From: Planctomycetota bacterium
GTDB taxonomy: Bacteria > Planctomycetota > UBA1135 > UBA2386
Assembly (NCBI GenBank): GCA_016794035.1
Contig: JAEUHS010000072.1
Location: forward strand, 1-44,807
Length of the DNA stretch: 44,807 nt
Reading direction: 5' to 3'
The notes below the pieces were generated by a model. It saw only the letters and a list, made by a program, of their open reading frames with translations. It did not search any database and was not told where the DNA came from. Positions 24,864 to 33,031 of this stretch are shown piece after piece (the first letter of the stretch is position 1; each line of letters starts with the position of its first letter). Made by a program: the position numbers and the translations under genes.

Positions 24864-25415
24864 ATGGACCTCGTCGCAACGGCGATCACCACCGTGCTGA
24901 CCGGCGCTGCCGTGGCGTTCTGCCTGCGCGCCGAGCGTCGCGCCCCGACGATCGCGGGCGACGTCGTGCTGCTGCAGTACGCACCGTGGATGCGGTGGTT
25001 CATGCGGGTGGGCGGGCTCGCGTTCTTCGCGCTGTGGTGCTTCGCTGTCGTGCTCGCGTTCGCCGCCGACGCCACGGCGAAGGACGTGCGCCTGGCGGCG
25101 ATGGCGACGCTGCTGTTGCCCCTGTTCGTGGGCGGCGTGTGCGAACCGCGCGTGCGCCTCGAACTCGACGGCGAAGGGGTGCGTGGGCGCACCGCGTTTC
25201 GCGGCTACCGCGAGGTGGCGTGGGCCGACGTCGTGCGGGTGCGGTTCTCGGCCGCCAGCGGCGGCTGGGTGCTGCGCGACCGTCGCGGCGAGACGATCCG
25301 TGTGTCCTGCTATCTGGTCGGCAGCGAAGCGGTGGTCACCGCGCTCGAGGCGAAGGTGCACGAGCGCATCTGGCAGGACGCGGTCGCCACCTGGCGACGG
25401 CTGCGCGGCAGCTGA
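24864..25415 (+). CDS. Membrane protein with bacterial PH-like domain, unknown
   Basis: It encodes 183 residues. Two or three hydrophobic segments fill positions 1-95 (VATAITTVLTGAAVAFCL, WFMRVGGLAFFALWCFAVVLAFA, MATLLLPLFVGG). They are followed by a soluble part whose strands (RLELDGEGVRGRTAFRGYREVAWADVVRVRFSA..., GGWVLRDRRGETIRVS) resemble the YcxB/PH-like fold seen after membrane segments in other bacteria. It starts 10 bases after the DUF420 gene and so closes the haem A operon, but a functional tie is not shown. Confidence 0.65.
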   Translation: MDLVATAITTVLTGAAVAFCLRAERRAPTIAGDVVLLQYAPWMRWFMRVGGLAFFALWCFAVVLAFAADATAKDVRLAAMATLLLPLFVGGVCEPRVRLELDGEGVRGRTAFRGYREVAWADVVRVRFSAASGGWVLRDRRGETIRVSCYLVGSEAVVTALEAKVHERIWQDAVATWRRLRGS

Positions 25416-25499
25416 CGGCGGCCGGCCGCCCCCCGGTAGCACACCTGCTGGGATGGCGCGCGCCGGTCTCACCCGGCATCCTTGCGTCGCGGAACCACC

Positions 25500-27218
25500 A
25501 TGCTGCACACCCTGCACATCCAGAACCTCGCCCTGATCGAGCGCGCCGAAGTGCGACTCGCCGAAGGCCTGACCGTGATCTCGGGCGAGACCGGCGGCGG
25601 CAAGTCGCTGCTGATCACGGCGCTGAAGCTGCTGCGCGGCGAGAAGGCCCCGGGTTCGCTGGTGCGCCACGAGAAGGACGAGCTGCAGGTCGACGGCGAG
25701 TTCCGGCTCGGCAAGGGCGCGCGCAGCGCGACGATCGCCGGCATGGTGCAGAGTCTCTGCGGCGGCAGCATCGACGACGACCTGTTGTTGGTGACGCGCA
25801 TCGTCGACCGCCAGGGCAAGTCGCGCGTGCGCATCGGCGGCAAGCCGGCGACGCTGGCGGCGCTGCGCGAGCTGGGCGCGTTCCTGCTCGAGATCCACGG
25901 CCAGGGCGACTCGCGCGCGCTGATGCGGCCCGAGATCCAGTGCGAGACGCTCGATGCGTTCGCGGGCACCACGAAGCTACGCCTCGAGTTCGCCGCGGCG
26001 CTGCAGGCGGCGCGCACGCTGCGGCAGCGGCTCGAGGACAGTTCACGCGGGGACCGGGAACGACGCCAGCGGCTCGAGTTCCTGCGCTTCCAGCACGCGG
26101 CGATGACCGAACTGGCGCTCGGCGAAGGGGAGCTGGCGGAGCTGGAGCAGGAGCACCAGCTGCTCGGCAACCTCGACGAGATGCGGCAGCAGCTCGACGA
26201 GGCGCTGTCGGTGTTGCAGGACGGCGAGGACAACGCCGCCGACCGGCTCGCGCGTGCGGCGCGGGCCGTGCAGCAGGCGGCGGCGATCGATCGCCGGCTC
26301 GAGGACGCGAGCGAGCAGATGGCCCAGATCGAGGAGCTGGTGGCCGGTGTCTGCCGTTCGCTGCAGAGCGGTCAGGCGCGGCTCGAGCTCGACCCGTCGC
26401 GGTTGCAGGCGGTGCAGGAGCGGCTCGACGAGATCCACAGCGCGCTGAAGCGGTTCGGTCCGACCGAGGCCGACCTGCGCCGCAACCTCGCCAGCACCGC
26501 GGCCGAGCTGGCGGCCGCCGAGGGCGAGACGGCCGACCCGGAGACCCTGGCCGCCGAGCTGCGGGCGGCGACGGACGTCGCTGCCGCCGCGGGCCGCAAG
26601 CTCGTGCGTGCGCGCCGCAAGGCGGCCGAGCCGTTCGCCGAACGCATCCGCAGCGAACTGCAGGACCTCGGCATGCAGCGCACGGAGGTGCGCGTGGCGA
26701 TGGCCGACGAGTTCGCGGCCGACCGTCTGCTCGACGACGCGACCGAGCACGGCCCGGTGCCGGTCGACCTCGAGGTGCGCATCAACCCCGGCGAGCCGTT
26801 CCATTCGATGCGCGACACCGCGTCGGGCGGCGAGCTGGCGCGCATCGTGCTCGCGGTGAAGAAGACGCTGGCCGACCAGGACCGCGTGCCGCTGCTGGTG
26901 CTCGACGAGATCGACGCCGAGATCGGCGGCCGCCTCGGCCTGCTGGTCGGCAAGAAGCTGCACGAGGTCGCGCGGCACCACCAGGTCGTGATCGTCACGC
27001 ACCTGGCGCCGGTCGCGGCGTTCGCGCAGCACCACTTCCTGGTCGGCAAGCAGACCGCCGGTGCGGGCCGCAGCGAACGCACGCTGTCGGGCGTACGGCA
27101 GCTGCGCGGCGACGAGGTCGAGCGCGAGCTGGCGGCGATGGCGATGGGCGACGGCACCGACGCGGCGGCGCTGCAGCAGGCGCGGCGCCTGGTGGCGAAG
27201 GCGAAGGAGCTGGGCTGA
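25500..27218 (+). CDS. recN: DNA repair protein RecN (SMC-like ATPase)
   Basis: The ATG at 25500 gives 572 residues, near the family's usual length. The Walker A motif is GETGGGKS (29-36); most RecN proteins have GETGAGKS. The following stretch EIHGQGDSRALM (RecN typically IHGQHE) is the family's second mark. A long central coiled coil (about 155-400) separates the ATPase halves. The C-terminal half carries the ABC signature SGGELARIVLAVK and Walker B LLVLDEIDAEIGG, with THLAPVAAFA as the switch region. It acts on double-strand breaks, holding DNA ends together for RecA-dependent repair. It stands 84 bases from the preceding gene and is convergent with the spike-like gene. Confidence 0.88.
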   Translation: MLHTLHIQNLALIERAEVRLAEGLTVISGETGGGKSLLITALKLLRGEKAPGSLVRHEKDELQVDGEFRLGKGARSATIAGMVQSLCGGSIDDDLLLVTRIVDRQGKSRVRIGGKPATLAALRELGAFLLEIHGQGDSRALMRPEIQCETLDAFAGTTKLRLEFAAALQAARTLRQRLEDSSRGDRERRQRLEFLRFQHAAMTELALGEGELAELEQEHQLLGNLDEMRQQLDEALSVLQDGEDNAADRLARAARAVQQAAAIDRRLEDASEQMAQIEELVAGVCRSLQSGQARLELDPSRLQAVQERLDEIHSALKRFGPTEADLRRNLASTAAELAAAEGETADPETLAAELRAATDVAAAAGRKLVRARRKAAEPFAERIRSELQDLGMQRTEVRVAMADEFAADRLLDDATEHGPVPVDLEVRINPGEPFHSMRDTASGGELARIVLAVKKTLADQDRVPLLVLDEIDAEIGGRLGLLVGKKLHEVARHHQVVIVTHLAPVAAFAQHHFLVGKQTAGAGRSERTLSGVRQLRGDEVERELAAMAMGDGTDAAALQQARRLVAKAKELG

Positions 27219-27221
27219 GCA

Positions 27222-27239
27222 CGGCGGCGCGCGCCGCCG
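27222..27239. terminator. 18-bp palindrome between convergent genes
   Basis: CGGCGGCGC followed by GCGCCGCCG is a perfect palindrome filling most of the 25-base gap between the stops of recN and the next, opposing gene. A bidirectional terminator is the simplest reading, though no T-run flanks it. Confidence 0.4.
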
Positions 27240-27243
27240 CGGT

Positions 27244-27687
27244 TCACCAGACGTTGCCGGCGCCCGGCGTGTAGCTGCTGGCGACGACGCTGTTGGCGAT
27301 CAGCGTGTCGCAGCGCACGACGCCGGTGTTCTCGTTCATCGCCGCGTTGTTCTGCAGCAGGGCCGTCATCGTGCGCTGGGTGGCGCTCTCGAGCTTCAGC
27401 GTCGCCGCGGAGACCACGTCGATGCCGGTGATGCCGAGTTCGATGTAGTTGGCGCCGGCCTCGAGCAGGATGTTGTTGCTGGCGACCAGCCGCAGCTGGC
27501 CTTCGGCCGCGATCTCGACGCTGCCGTCGGTGTTGACCGAGATCGTCTCCTCGAACCTGGCCAGCCGCTCCTCGAGCGCCGCGATGCGCGCCAGCGCGTC
27601 TGCGAGTTGCTGTTCGACACCGCCCGCGCCGCGGGAAGACGACGAGCGCGCGAGGCTGGAGGGCGTTCCTGGGGGCAGTTCGGTCAT
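27244..27687 (-). CDS. Small coiled-coil plus beta-helix protein (gp5/VgrG-tail-like)
   Basis: This 147-residue protein starts at the ATG at 27687. Residues 1-20 are Ser/Pro-rich, and 23-48 form a short coiled coil (QQLADALARIAALEERLARFEE). From 50 on come short alternating strands: SVNTDGSVEIAAEGQLRLV, SNNILLEAGANYIELGITGIDVVS, TLKLESATQ. This is the pattern of triple-stranded beta-helices in the needle part of phage gp5/gpV and type VI VgrG proteins. It ends with a disordered, Gly-rich tail (SSYTPGAGNVW). No other tail, baseplate or secretion gene lies nearby. The structural class is inference; function unknown. Confidence 0.65.
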   Translation of the reverse strand: MTELPPGTPSSLARSSSSRGAGGVEQQLADALARIAALEERLARFEETISVNTDGSVEIAAEGQLRLVASNNILLEAGANYIELGITGIDVVSAATLKLESATQRTMTALLQNNAAMNENTGVVRCDTLIANSVVASSYTPGAGNVW

Positions 27688-27984
27688 GGGCGTCGGTGGT
27701 CCGGACCGCGAGAGTCTACCTCGATCCGCGCGGGAGCCGGGCAACGGCGCGACACCGGCGCGCGTTGCGGAGAACTCCGGACCTCGGCGTCTCGTGTCGG
27801 CCGGTGATCGCGCCGGTGCGGGCCGGGCACTCGCAATGGCAGGCGCCATGCCCGGCCGTTGCCCGGTCTCCGGTGGCGGTGCGGTGCGAGCGCCGCGTTC
27901 CGGTTCTGCCGCCGCCGCGACCAGGCTCTGGATTCTTCGGCGCGCAACGCGGACCCTGCCGCCCACCACTCTCCAAGGCCGCGC
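27688..27984. other. Divergent intergenic region upstream of the OPT transporter
   Basis: These 297 bases separate the spike-like gene from the OPT gene and presumably hold both promoters. Apart from the nested inverted repeat at 27821-27857, nothing clear is seen. Confidence 0.5.
27821..27857 (+). promoter_or_regulatory. Nested inverted repeat upstream of the OPT transporter
   Basis: GGCCGGGCA (27821-27829) pairs with TGCCCGGCC (27849-27857). Between them ATGGC and GCCAT form a second small hairpin. It lies about 130 bases before the transporter start. No riboswitch class was recognised. Confidence 0.4.
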
Positions 27985-30045
27985 ATGTCCCAGAACGTCG
28001 CTCCGCAGGGCCCGCTCGTCGGTCCCGAACGCTCCTTCCCCGAGATCACCGTCAAGGGTGTCGTGCTCGGGCTGATCCTGGCGATGCTGATGGCGGCGGC
28101 CAACGCCTACCTCGGCCTGCGCGTCGGCATGACGGTCGCGGCGTCGATCCCGGCGTCGGCGATCGCGCTCGGCGTGCTGCGCGCGTTCCGGCGCAGCAAC
28201 ATCCTCGAGAACAACCAGGTGCAGACGATCGCGTCGGCGGGCGCGTCGACGGTGTCGGGCATCATCTTCACGGTGCCGGCGCTGGTGATGATGGGCGCCT
28301 GGGGCACCTACGACTACTGGCCGATCTTCCTGATGGTCTGCGTCGGCGGGATCATGGGTGTCGTCTTCACGACGCCGCTCCGCCGCGCGCTGATCGTCGA
28401 CGCCGGGCTGACGTTCCCGGAGGGTCTGGCGACCGCGCAGGTGCTGAAGACCGGCGGCGTCGCGCGCGGGCAGGACGCGACCGAGGCGGAGGAACGCGAC
28501 AACGCCGCCAGCAGCGGACTCGGTTTCAAGCTGCTGCTGGAGGCCAGCGTGCTCGGTGCGCTGTTCCGCGTGTTCGAGGGCGGCTTCAAGTGGCTCGCGG
28601 CCGAGGTCGCGACCACGAAGTCGCTGCTCGGCGGCAAGTGGCTGTTCACGGCCGACGCGACCCTGCAGCCGTCGCTGCTCGGCATCGGCTTCATCGTCGG
28701 ACCCAACATCGGCACGCTGATGATGTCGGGCGCGGTGATCGGCACGATCCTCGGCGTCCCGATCAACTGGCTGCTGAACGAGGACCGCCTGATGACCACC
28801 GCCGGCGTTGCCGCCGGCACGCCGTGGGAGTCGCTGACCCCCGACCAGTGGGGCGACCTCGCCGGCGCCTCGTGGCAGGAGTGCCGCCGCATCGGCATCG
28901 GTTGCATGCTGGTCGGCGGCGCCTGGTCGCTGATCACCCTGATCGGCCCGATCAAGAACGGTCTGAGCGCCAGTCTCGACGCGTTCCGTGCCCAGCGCAG
29001 CGGCCAGAGCGCGGGCGCCGTGCGCACCGAACTGGACACCCCGGTGCCGTTCCTGTTGTTCACCGCGGCGCTGATGACGGTGCCGCTGTTCTTCGCGTTC
29101 CAGTCGGCGCTGGCCGGCTACGAGGGCCGCGCGCTGATCTCGATCGTGCTGACCGTGCTGATGCTCGGCTTCGGCTTCCTGTTCTCGAGCGTCGCCGGCT
29201 ACATGGCGGGGCTCGTCGGCAGCTCCAACAACCCGGTCTCCGGCGTGACGATGGCGACCGTCGTCGTGTCGTCCGCGCTGCTGTACTGGATGATGGGCAA
29301 CGAGGGCATCGCCGGCAAGGTCGGCCCGCCGGCCGTGATCTACCTGGCGGCCTTCATCTGCACCGGCGCCTGCATCGCCGGCGACAACCTGCAGGACCTG
29401 AAGTGCGGCCACGTCGTCGGCGCGACGCCGTGGAAGCAGCAGCTGTGCCTCGTGCTCGGCACGATCGCGTCGGCGGCGGTGATCCCGCTGGTGCTCGCGG
29501 TGCTCGATCAGGACCAGGGCATCGGCCGCGCCGTGCGCGAGGGCGCGACGCCGTTCGCGGCGCCGCAGGCGACGCTGATGAAGGACCTGTCGACCGGCAT
29601 CTTCGGCGCCGGCATCAACTGGAACTTCATCCTGTTCGGCTGCGCGCTCGCGGTGGTGATCATCGCGCTCGACTACTACCTGAAGCACAAGAAGTCGGTG
29701 TTCCGCACGCCGATCCTCGCGGTCGCCGTCGGCATCTACCTGCCGTTCGGTCTGTCGGTGCTGATCTTCCTCGGCGGCATGCTCGCGTGGCTGGTCAAGC
29801 GCCGCTTCCAGCCGAAGAACGACCGTGAGCACGTCGCCCTCGAGAACTCCGGCATGCTGCTGGCCTCGGGGCTGATCACCGGCGAGGCGATCATGGGCGT
29901 CGGGCTCGCCGTGGTCGCCGCCAGCGCGCCAGGCTGGATTCCGGACGGGCACCAGGACTTCGCCGGTCTGATGGCGCTGGTCGTCACCGGCGGTCTGATC
30001 GCCTATCTGTACGTGCGAACGCTCGGCGCCGCGCGCCGCATGTAG
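27985..30045 (+). CDS. OPT family oligopeptide/metal-chelate transporter
   Basis: The ATG at 27985 is chosen; the frame runs open 126 bases further but that part is Arg-rich and unlike the family. The protein has 686 residues and about 14-16 membrane segments. Family marks include NAYLGLRVGMTVAASIPASA, FTVPALVMMG, TFPEGLATAQVLKTG, GSSNNPVSGVTM and GDNLQDLKCGHVVGATPWKQQL. OPT proteins are secondary transporters of oligopeptides or of iron- and metal-chelates; bacterial members are mostly uncharacterised. A likely polar loop precedes KSLLGGKWLF near position 215. It is monocistronic or leads into the glycosyltransferase gene 22 bases downstream. Confidence 0.9.
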   Translation: MSQNVAPQGPLVGPERSFPEITVKGVVLGLILAMLMAAANAYLGLRVGMTVAASIPASAIALGVLRAFRRSNILENNQVQTIASAGASTVSGIIFTVPALVMMGAWGTYDYWPIFLMVCVGGIMGVVFTTPLRRALIVDAGLTFPEGLATAQVLKTGGVARGQDATEAEERDNAASSGLGFKLLLEASVLGALFRVFEGGFKWLAAEVATTKSLLGGKWLFTADATLQPSLLGIGFIVGPNIGTLMMSGAVIGTILGVPINWLLNEDRLMTTAGVAAGTPWESLTPDQWGDLAGASWQECRRIGIGCMLVGGAWSLITLIGPIKNGLSASLDAFRAQRSGQSAGAVRTELDTPVPFLLFTAALMTVPLFFAFQSALAGYEGRALISIVLTVLMLGFGFLFSSVAGYMAGLVGSSNNPVSGVTMATVVVSSALLYWMMGNEGIAGKVGPPAVIYLAAFICTGACIAGDNLQDLKCGHVVGATPWKQQLCLVLGTIASAAVIPLVLAVLDQDQGIGRAVREGATPFAAPQATLMKDLSTGIFGAGINWNFILFGCALAVVIIALDYYLKHKKSVFRTPILAVAVGIYLPFGLSVLIFLGGMLAWLVKRRFQPKNDREHVALENSGMLLASGLITGEAIMGVGLAVVAASAPGWIPDGHQDFAGLMALVVTGGLIAYLYVRTLGAARRM

Positions 30046-30067
30046 TCCGCGGGCCGCACGCGCCACC

Positions 30068-31939
30068 ATGGAGACGTCGCCGAACCCGCCGCAGCGCCGC
30101 ATTCCCGGCTGGCCCGGCCGGGCGATCGTCGCGGTCTTCGCGCTGGCGCTCTACGTCGGCTGGCGGCTGCTGTGGCACATGGCCGACGACGCCTACATCA
30201 CCTACCGCTACCTGAGCAACGCGATGCTCGGCCGCGGGCTGGTGTGGAATCCGGCGCCGTTCCTGCCGGTCGACGGCAACACCGACTTCCTCTGGTCGCT
30301 GCTGCTGCTCTCGATCTGGCGCGTGTTCGGCATCGAACCGCCGGCGGTCGCGAACTGGCTGGCGCTCGGGTTCGGCGTCGTCGTGTTCCTGCTGCTGGCG
30401 CGAGCGACCTGGCGGCTGCCGTTGCCGGCCGCGAACGAACGCCAGCGCCCGCTGCTGCTGGCGCTGGTGCTCGCGCTGCTGGTCACCAACCGCGCGTTCC
30501 TGGCGGCGCTGAGTTCGGGCCTCGGCGTGTCGATCTTCAACTGCCTGCTGTTCGGCTGGTCGCTGCTGGCGGTGTCGAGGCGCAGCGTCGATCGGCCGCG
30601 GCGCTGGCTGCTGCTCGGCGTCGTCGCCGCCGCGTGTGGGCTGGCGCGGCCCGAGGGCCAGCTGGTCGTCGTCGCGACCGCGGTGCTGGTCGTGTGGTGG
30701 AGCGTCGGCCCGCGCCGCCTCGGCACCGGTCTCGCCGCGGCTGGGTGCGCGATCGTGCCGGTCGCGGCGCACCTCGTGTTCCGTCGCCTCTACTACGGCG
30801 ACTGGCTGCCGTGCACCTACTACGCCAAGAACATCGGCGCCTGGCCGGCGAGCGGCGTGCGCTACTTCGGCTCGTTCGTGGTCGAGTTCGGCGTCTACGT
30901 GTGGCTCGCGGTCGCGCTGGTCTGGCTGCTGCAGAAGCTGCGGTCGCCGGGCCCGCTCGCGCTGCTGCAACGCGCGCACCTCGGCGGCGCGGCGGTCGCG
31001 TCGGTGTTCCTGTTCCACTTCGCCTACTACACGTTCTACATGGGCGGCGACCTGTTCGAGTGGCGCGTCTACAGCCACCTGGTGCCGTGGCTGCCGCTGT
31101 CGCTGCTGTACATGGCGCGCTCGCTCGGCTGGCGACCGCGCACGACGATCGTGGTGCTGGCGACGTATCTCGCGCTCGCCGCACCGATCGGCTGGATCAA
31201 GTACGCGGTCGACGACGGCGAGGTCGCGCCGCACGTGCCGTCGTTCCTGCAGCCGCTGCTGCGACCGTACGACGACTGGCAGCGCTGGCTCGGCGACCGT
31301 CTCGTCTGCAAGCGCAACTACGAGATGAAGGTCAACCTCGCGATGTTCGAGAGCCGTGCGCCGCTGCGCGCCGACGGGGCGCGCGTCCCGTGGCAGGACT
31401 TCCCCGTGCACGCCGCCGAGGCGGTCGGGGTCATCGGCTGGGTGCTGCCGAACGTCGCCATCATCGACCAGCACGGCCTCAACGACGCCGTCGTCGCGCG
31501 TGCACCGCTGCCGTCGGCGGCCGAGTGGCTGCAGCAGCGCACGGACGCGGTGCTGGCCGGCTTCCGCCAGTTCGATGGCGATCACGACGGCCGGGTCACG
31601 ATCGCCGAGTACCGGGCGTGGCTGGCCGCCTTCGATCCCGAACTCGCCCGGCGCCCCGACGACCTCGAGCGTGCGGCGCGCGGCCGGATCGCCGGTTTCG
31701 ACGCCAACGGCGACGGCGTCGTCACGACCGAGGAGTTCCTGGCGACGTTCCGCCTGCACGGCGACCGCATGATGGCGCACGAACGGCTGCCCCAGCCCGG
31801 CTACGTCGAGGGCTTCCGTCCCAACGTCGTGGTGAACGATCGGGTCCCGGTCGTGCAGGCGCGGGACGTGCCGCTGACCGAACCGGCGATCCGCGACCAC
31901 GAAGCGGCGTGGCGCGCGCGCGTCGGCCTGCCGCGCTGA
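30068..31939 (+). CDS. GT-C glycosyltransferase (AftB-like) with inserted EF-hand pair
   Basis: The 623-residue protein has roughly ten membrane segments up to about 375, then an extracytoplasmic domain. The first loop has the GT-C catalytic Asp pair in HMADDAYITYRYLSNAMLGRG, followed by VWNP and GNTDFLWSLLL. This is the pattern of mycobacterial arabinofuranosyltransferase AftB and relatives, as are MGGDLFEWRVYSHLVP and the later IIDQHGLNDAVVAR and AHERLPQPGYVEGF. Between those last two motifs sits an insertion of about 70 residues with two canonical EF-hand loops. Loop 1 is DGDHDGRVTIAE (503-514) and loop 2 is DANGDGVVTTEE (545-556), both with acidic residues at positions 1, 3 (or Asn), 5 and 12. 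Calcium binding outside the cell is expected; a regulatory effect on the transferase is inference. Confidence 0.85.
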   Translation: METSPNPPQRRIPGWPGRAIVAVFALALYVGWRLLWHMADDAYITYRYLSNAMLGRGLVWNPAPFLPVDGNTDFLWSLLLLSIWRVFGIEPPAVANWLALGFGVVVFLLLARATWRLPLPAANERQRPLLLALVLALLVTNRAFLAALSSGLGVSIFNCLLFGWSLLAVSRRSVDRPRRWLLLGVVAAACGLARPEGQLVVVATAVLVVWWSVGPRRLGTGLAAAGCAIVPVAAHLVFRRLYYGDWLPCTYYAKNIGAWPASGVRYFGSFVVEFGVYVWLAVALVWLLQKLRSPGPLALLQRAHLGGAAVASVFLFHFAYYTFYMGGDLFEWRVYSHLVPWLPLSLLYMARSLGWRPRTTIVVLATYLALAAPIGWIKYAVDDGEVAPHVPSFLQPLLRPYDDWQRWLGDRLVCKRNYEMKVNLAMFESRAPLRADGARVPWQDFPVHAAEAVGVIGWVLPNVAIIDQHGLNDAVVARAPLPSAAEWLQQRTDAVLAGFRQFDGDHDGRVTIAEYRAWLAAFDPELARRPDDLERAARGRIAGFDANGDGVVTTEEFLATFRLHGDRMMAHERLPQPGYVEGFRPNVVVNDRVPVVQARDVPLTEPAIRDHEAAWRARVGLPR

Positions 31940-32041
31940 ACCGATGCCATCGGCGCAGCCGGCGCCCGTGCGGATGGGTGGCAGCTGCCCCCTGACCCTG
32001 CTAGAACAGCGTGCTTGGCCCCGCCGCGCCGCCCCTGCCCG

Positions 32042-33031
32042 ATGCCCCCGCTGAGACCCTTCCTGCTCGAACGCAAGCTGCTGCCCAAGGTCTGGGGCGG
32101 CCGCGCCCTCGAACAGGTGCTCGGCATGTCCTTGCCCGCCGGCGAGGCGATCGGCGAGACCTGGGAGCTGTTCGACCGGCCCGAGGGCAGCAGCCGCATC
32201 CGCGGCTCGGAGCGCACGCTCGCGGATCTGCTGCGCGACGACGGCGAGCGCGTGCTCGGTCGCGGCGTGGCGCGCGCTCACGGCGGCCGCTTCCCGTTGC
32301 TGCTGAAGTTCATCGACGCGCGCGAGGCGCTGTCGGTGCAGGTGCATCCCAACGACGAGCAGGCGCGCAGCGAAGGCGACAGCGGCAAGGACGAGGCCTG
32401 GCTCGTGCTGCATGCGGGGCCGGGCGGACGCATCATCCGCGGCGTGCGTCCCGGCATCGACGATGCGCTGTTCCGCGCCAGCGCGCACACGGCGGCCGTG
32501 GAGTCGATGCTGTGGTCGTTCTCGCCGCGTCCCGGCGACACGATCCACGTGCCGCCCGGCACCGTGCACGCGATCGGCCCCGACGTCGTCGTGTTCGAGG
32601 TGCAGCAGAACAGCGACGTCACCTACCGCCTCTACGACTGGGGCCGCGCGCGCGAGGTGCACGTGCAGAAGGCGCTCGCGGTCGCCAGCACCGACGGTGG
32701 CCGCGTCGCCGTCGCCGATCGCCCGGTGGTCGAGTCCGAGGCGCTGACCGACGGCGGCCGTCAGCTGCTGTCGACGGCGCACTTCCGGCTGCGGCGCTAC
32801 GACCTGCAGCGGCCGTTCACGCTGCCGACCGACGGCGCGTTCCTGACCCTGACCGTGCTCGCCGGTCGCGGCATCGTCGGCTGGCGTTCGGGTGACAGCG
32901 ACACGCCGCTGCCGGTCGGCGCCGGTGACACCGTGCTGGTGCCCGCCTGCATCGAGAGCGTCTACTTGTCGCCGATCGGCCGCCTCGACGTGGCGGTCTG
33001 CAACCCGACCACCCCCGCTGGAAGATCCTGA
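32042..33031 (+). CDS. manA: Mannose-6-phosphate isomerase, class I
   Basis: This 329-residue cupin-fold enzyme interconverts fructose-6-P and mannose-6-P with Zn. Metal and active-site marks are KFIDAREALSVQVHPND (Gln-x-His), the Lys-Asp-Glu in SGKDEAWLVL, and HVPPGTVHAIG with FEVQQNSDVTYRLYDWGR. The ATG at 32042 is preferred over an upstream in-frame TTG at 32015. It would feed GDP-mannose or polyprenol-mannose synthesis, which the glycosyltransferases at 14-16 kb and 30 kb could use. Its stop overlaps the next start by one base (TGATG). Confidence 0.92.
   Translation: MPPLRPFLLERKLLPKVWGGRALEQVLGMSLPAGEAIGETWELFDRPEGSSRIRGSERTLADLLRDDGERVLGRGVARAHGGRFPLLLKFIDAREALSVQVHPNDEQARSEGDSGKDEAWLVLHAGPGGRIIRGVRPGIDDALFRASAHTAAVESMLWSFSPRPGDTIHVPPGTVHAIGPDVVVFEVQQNSDVTYRLYDWGRAREVHVQKALAVASTDGGRVAVADRPVVESEALTDGGRQLLSTAHFRLRRYDLQRPFTLPTDGAFLTLTVLAGRGIVGWRSGDSDTPLPVGAGDTVLVPACIESVYLSPIGRLDVAVCNPTTPAGRS

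Noticed and set aside
27696..29828. A 710-codon plus frame over the OPT transporter gene, and the 952-codon minus frame opposite it.
   Set aside because: Arg-rich frame-shifted or antisense shadows. The transporter frame has family motifs and membrane segments throughout.
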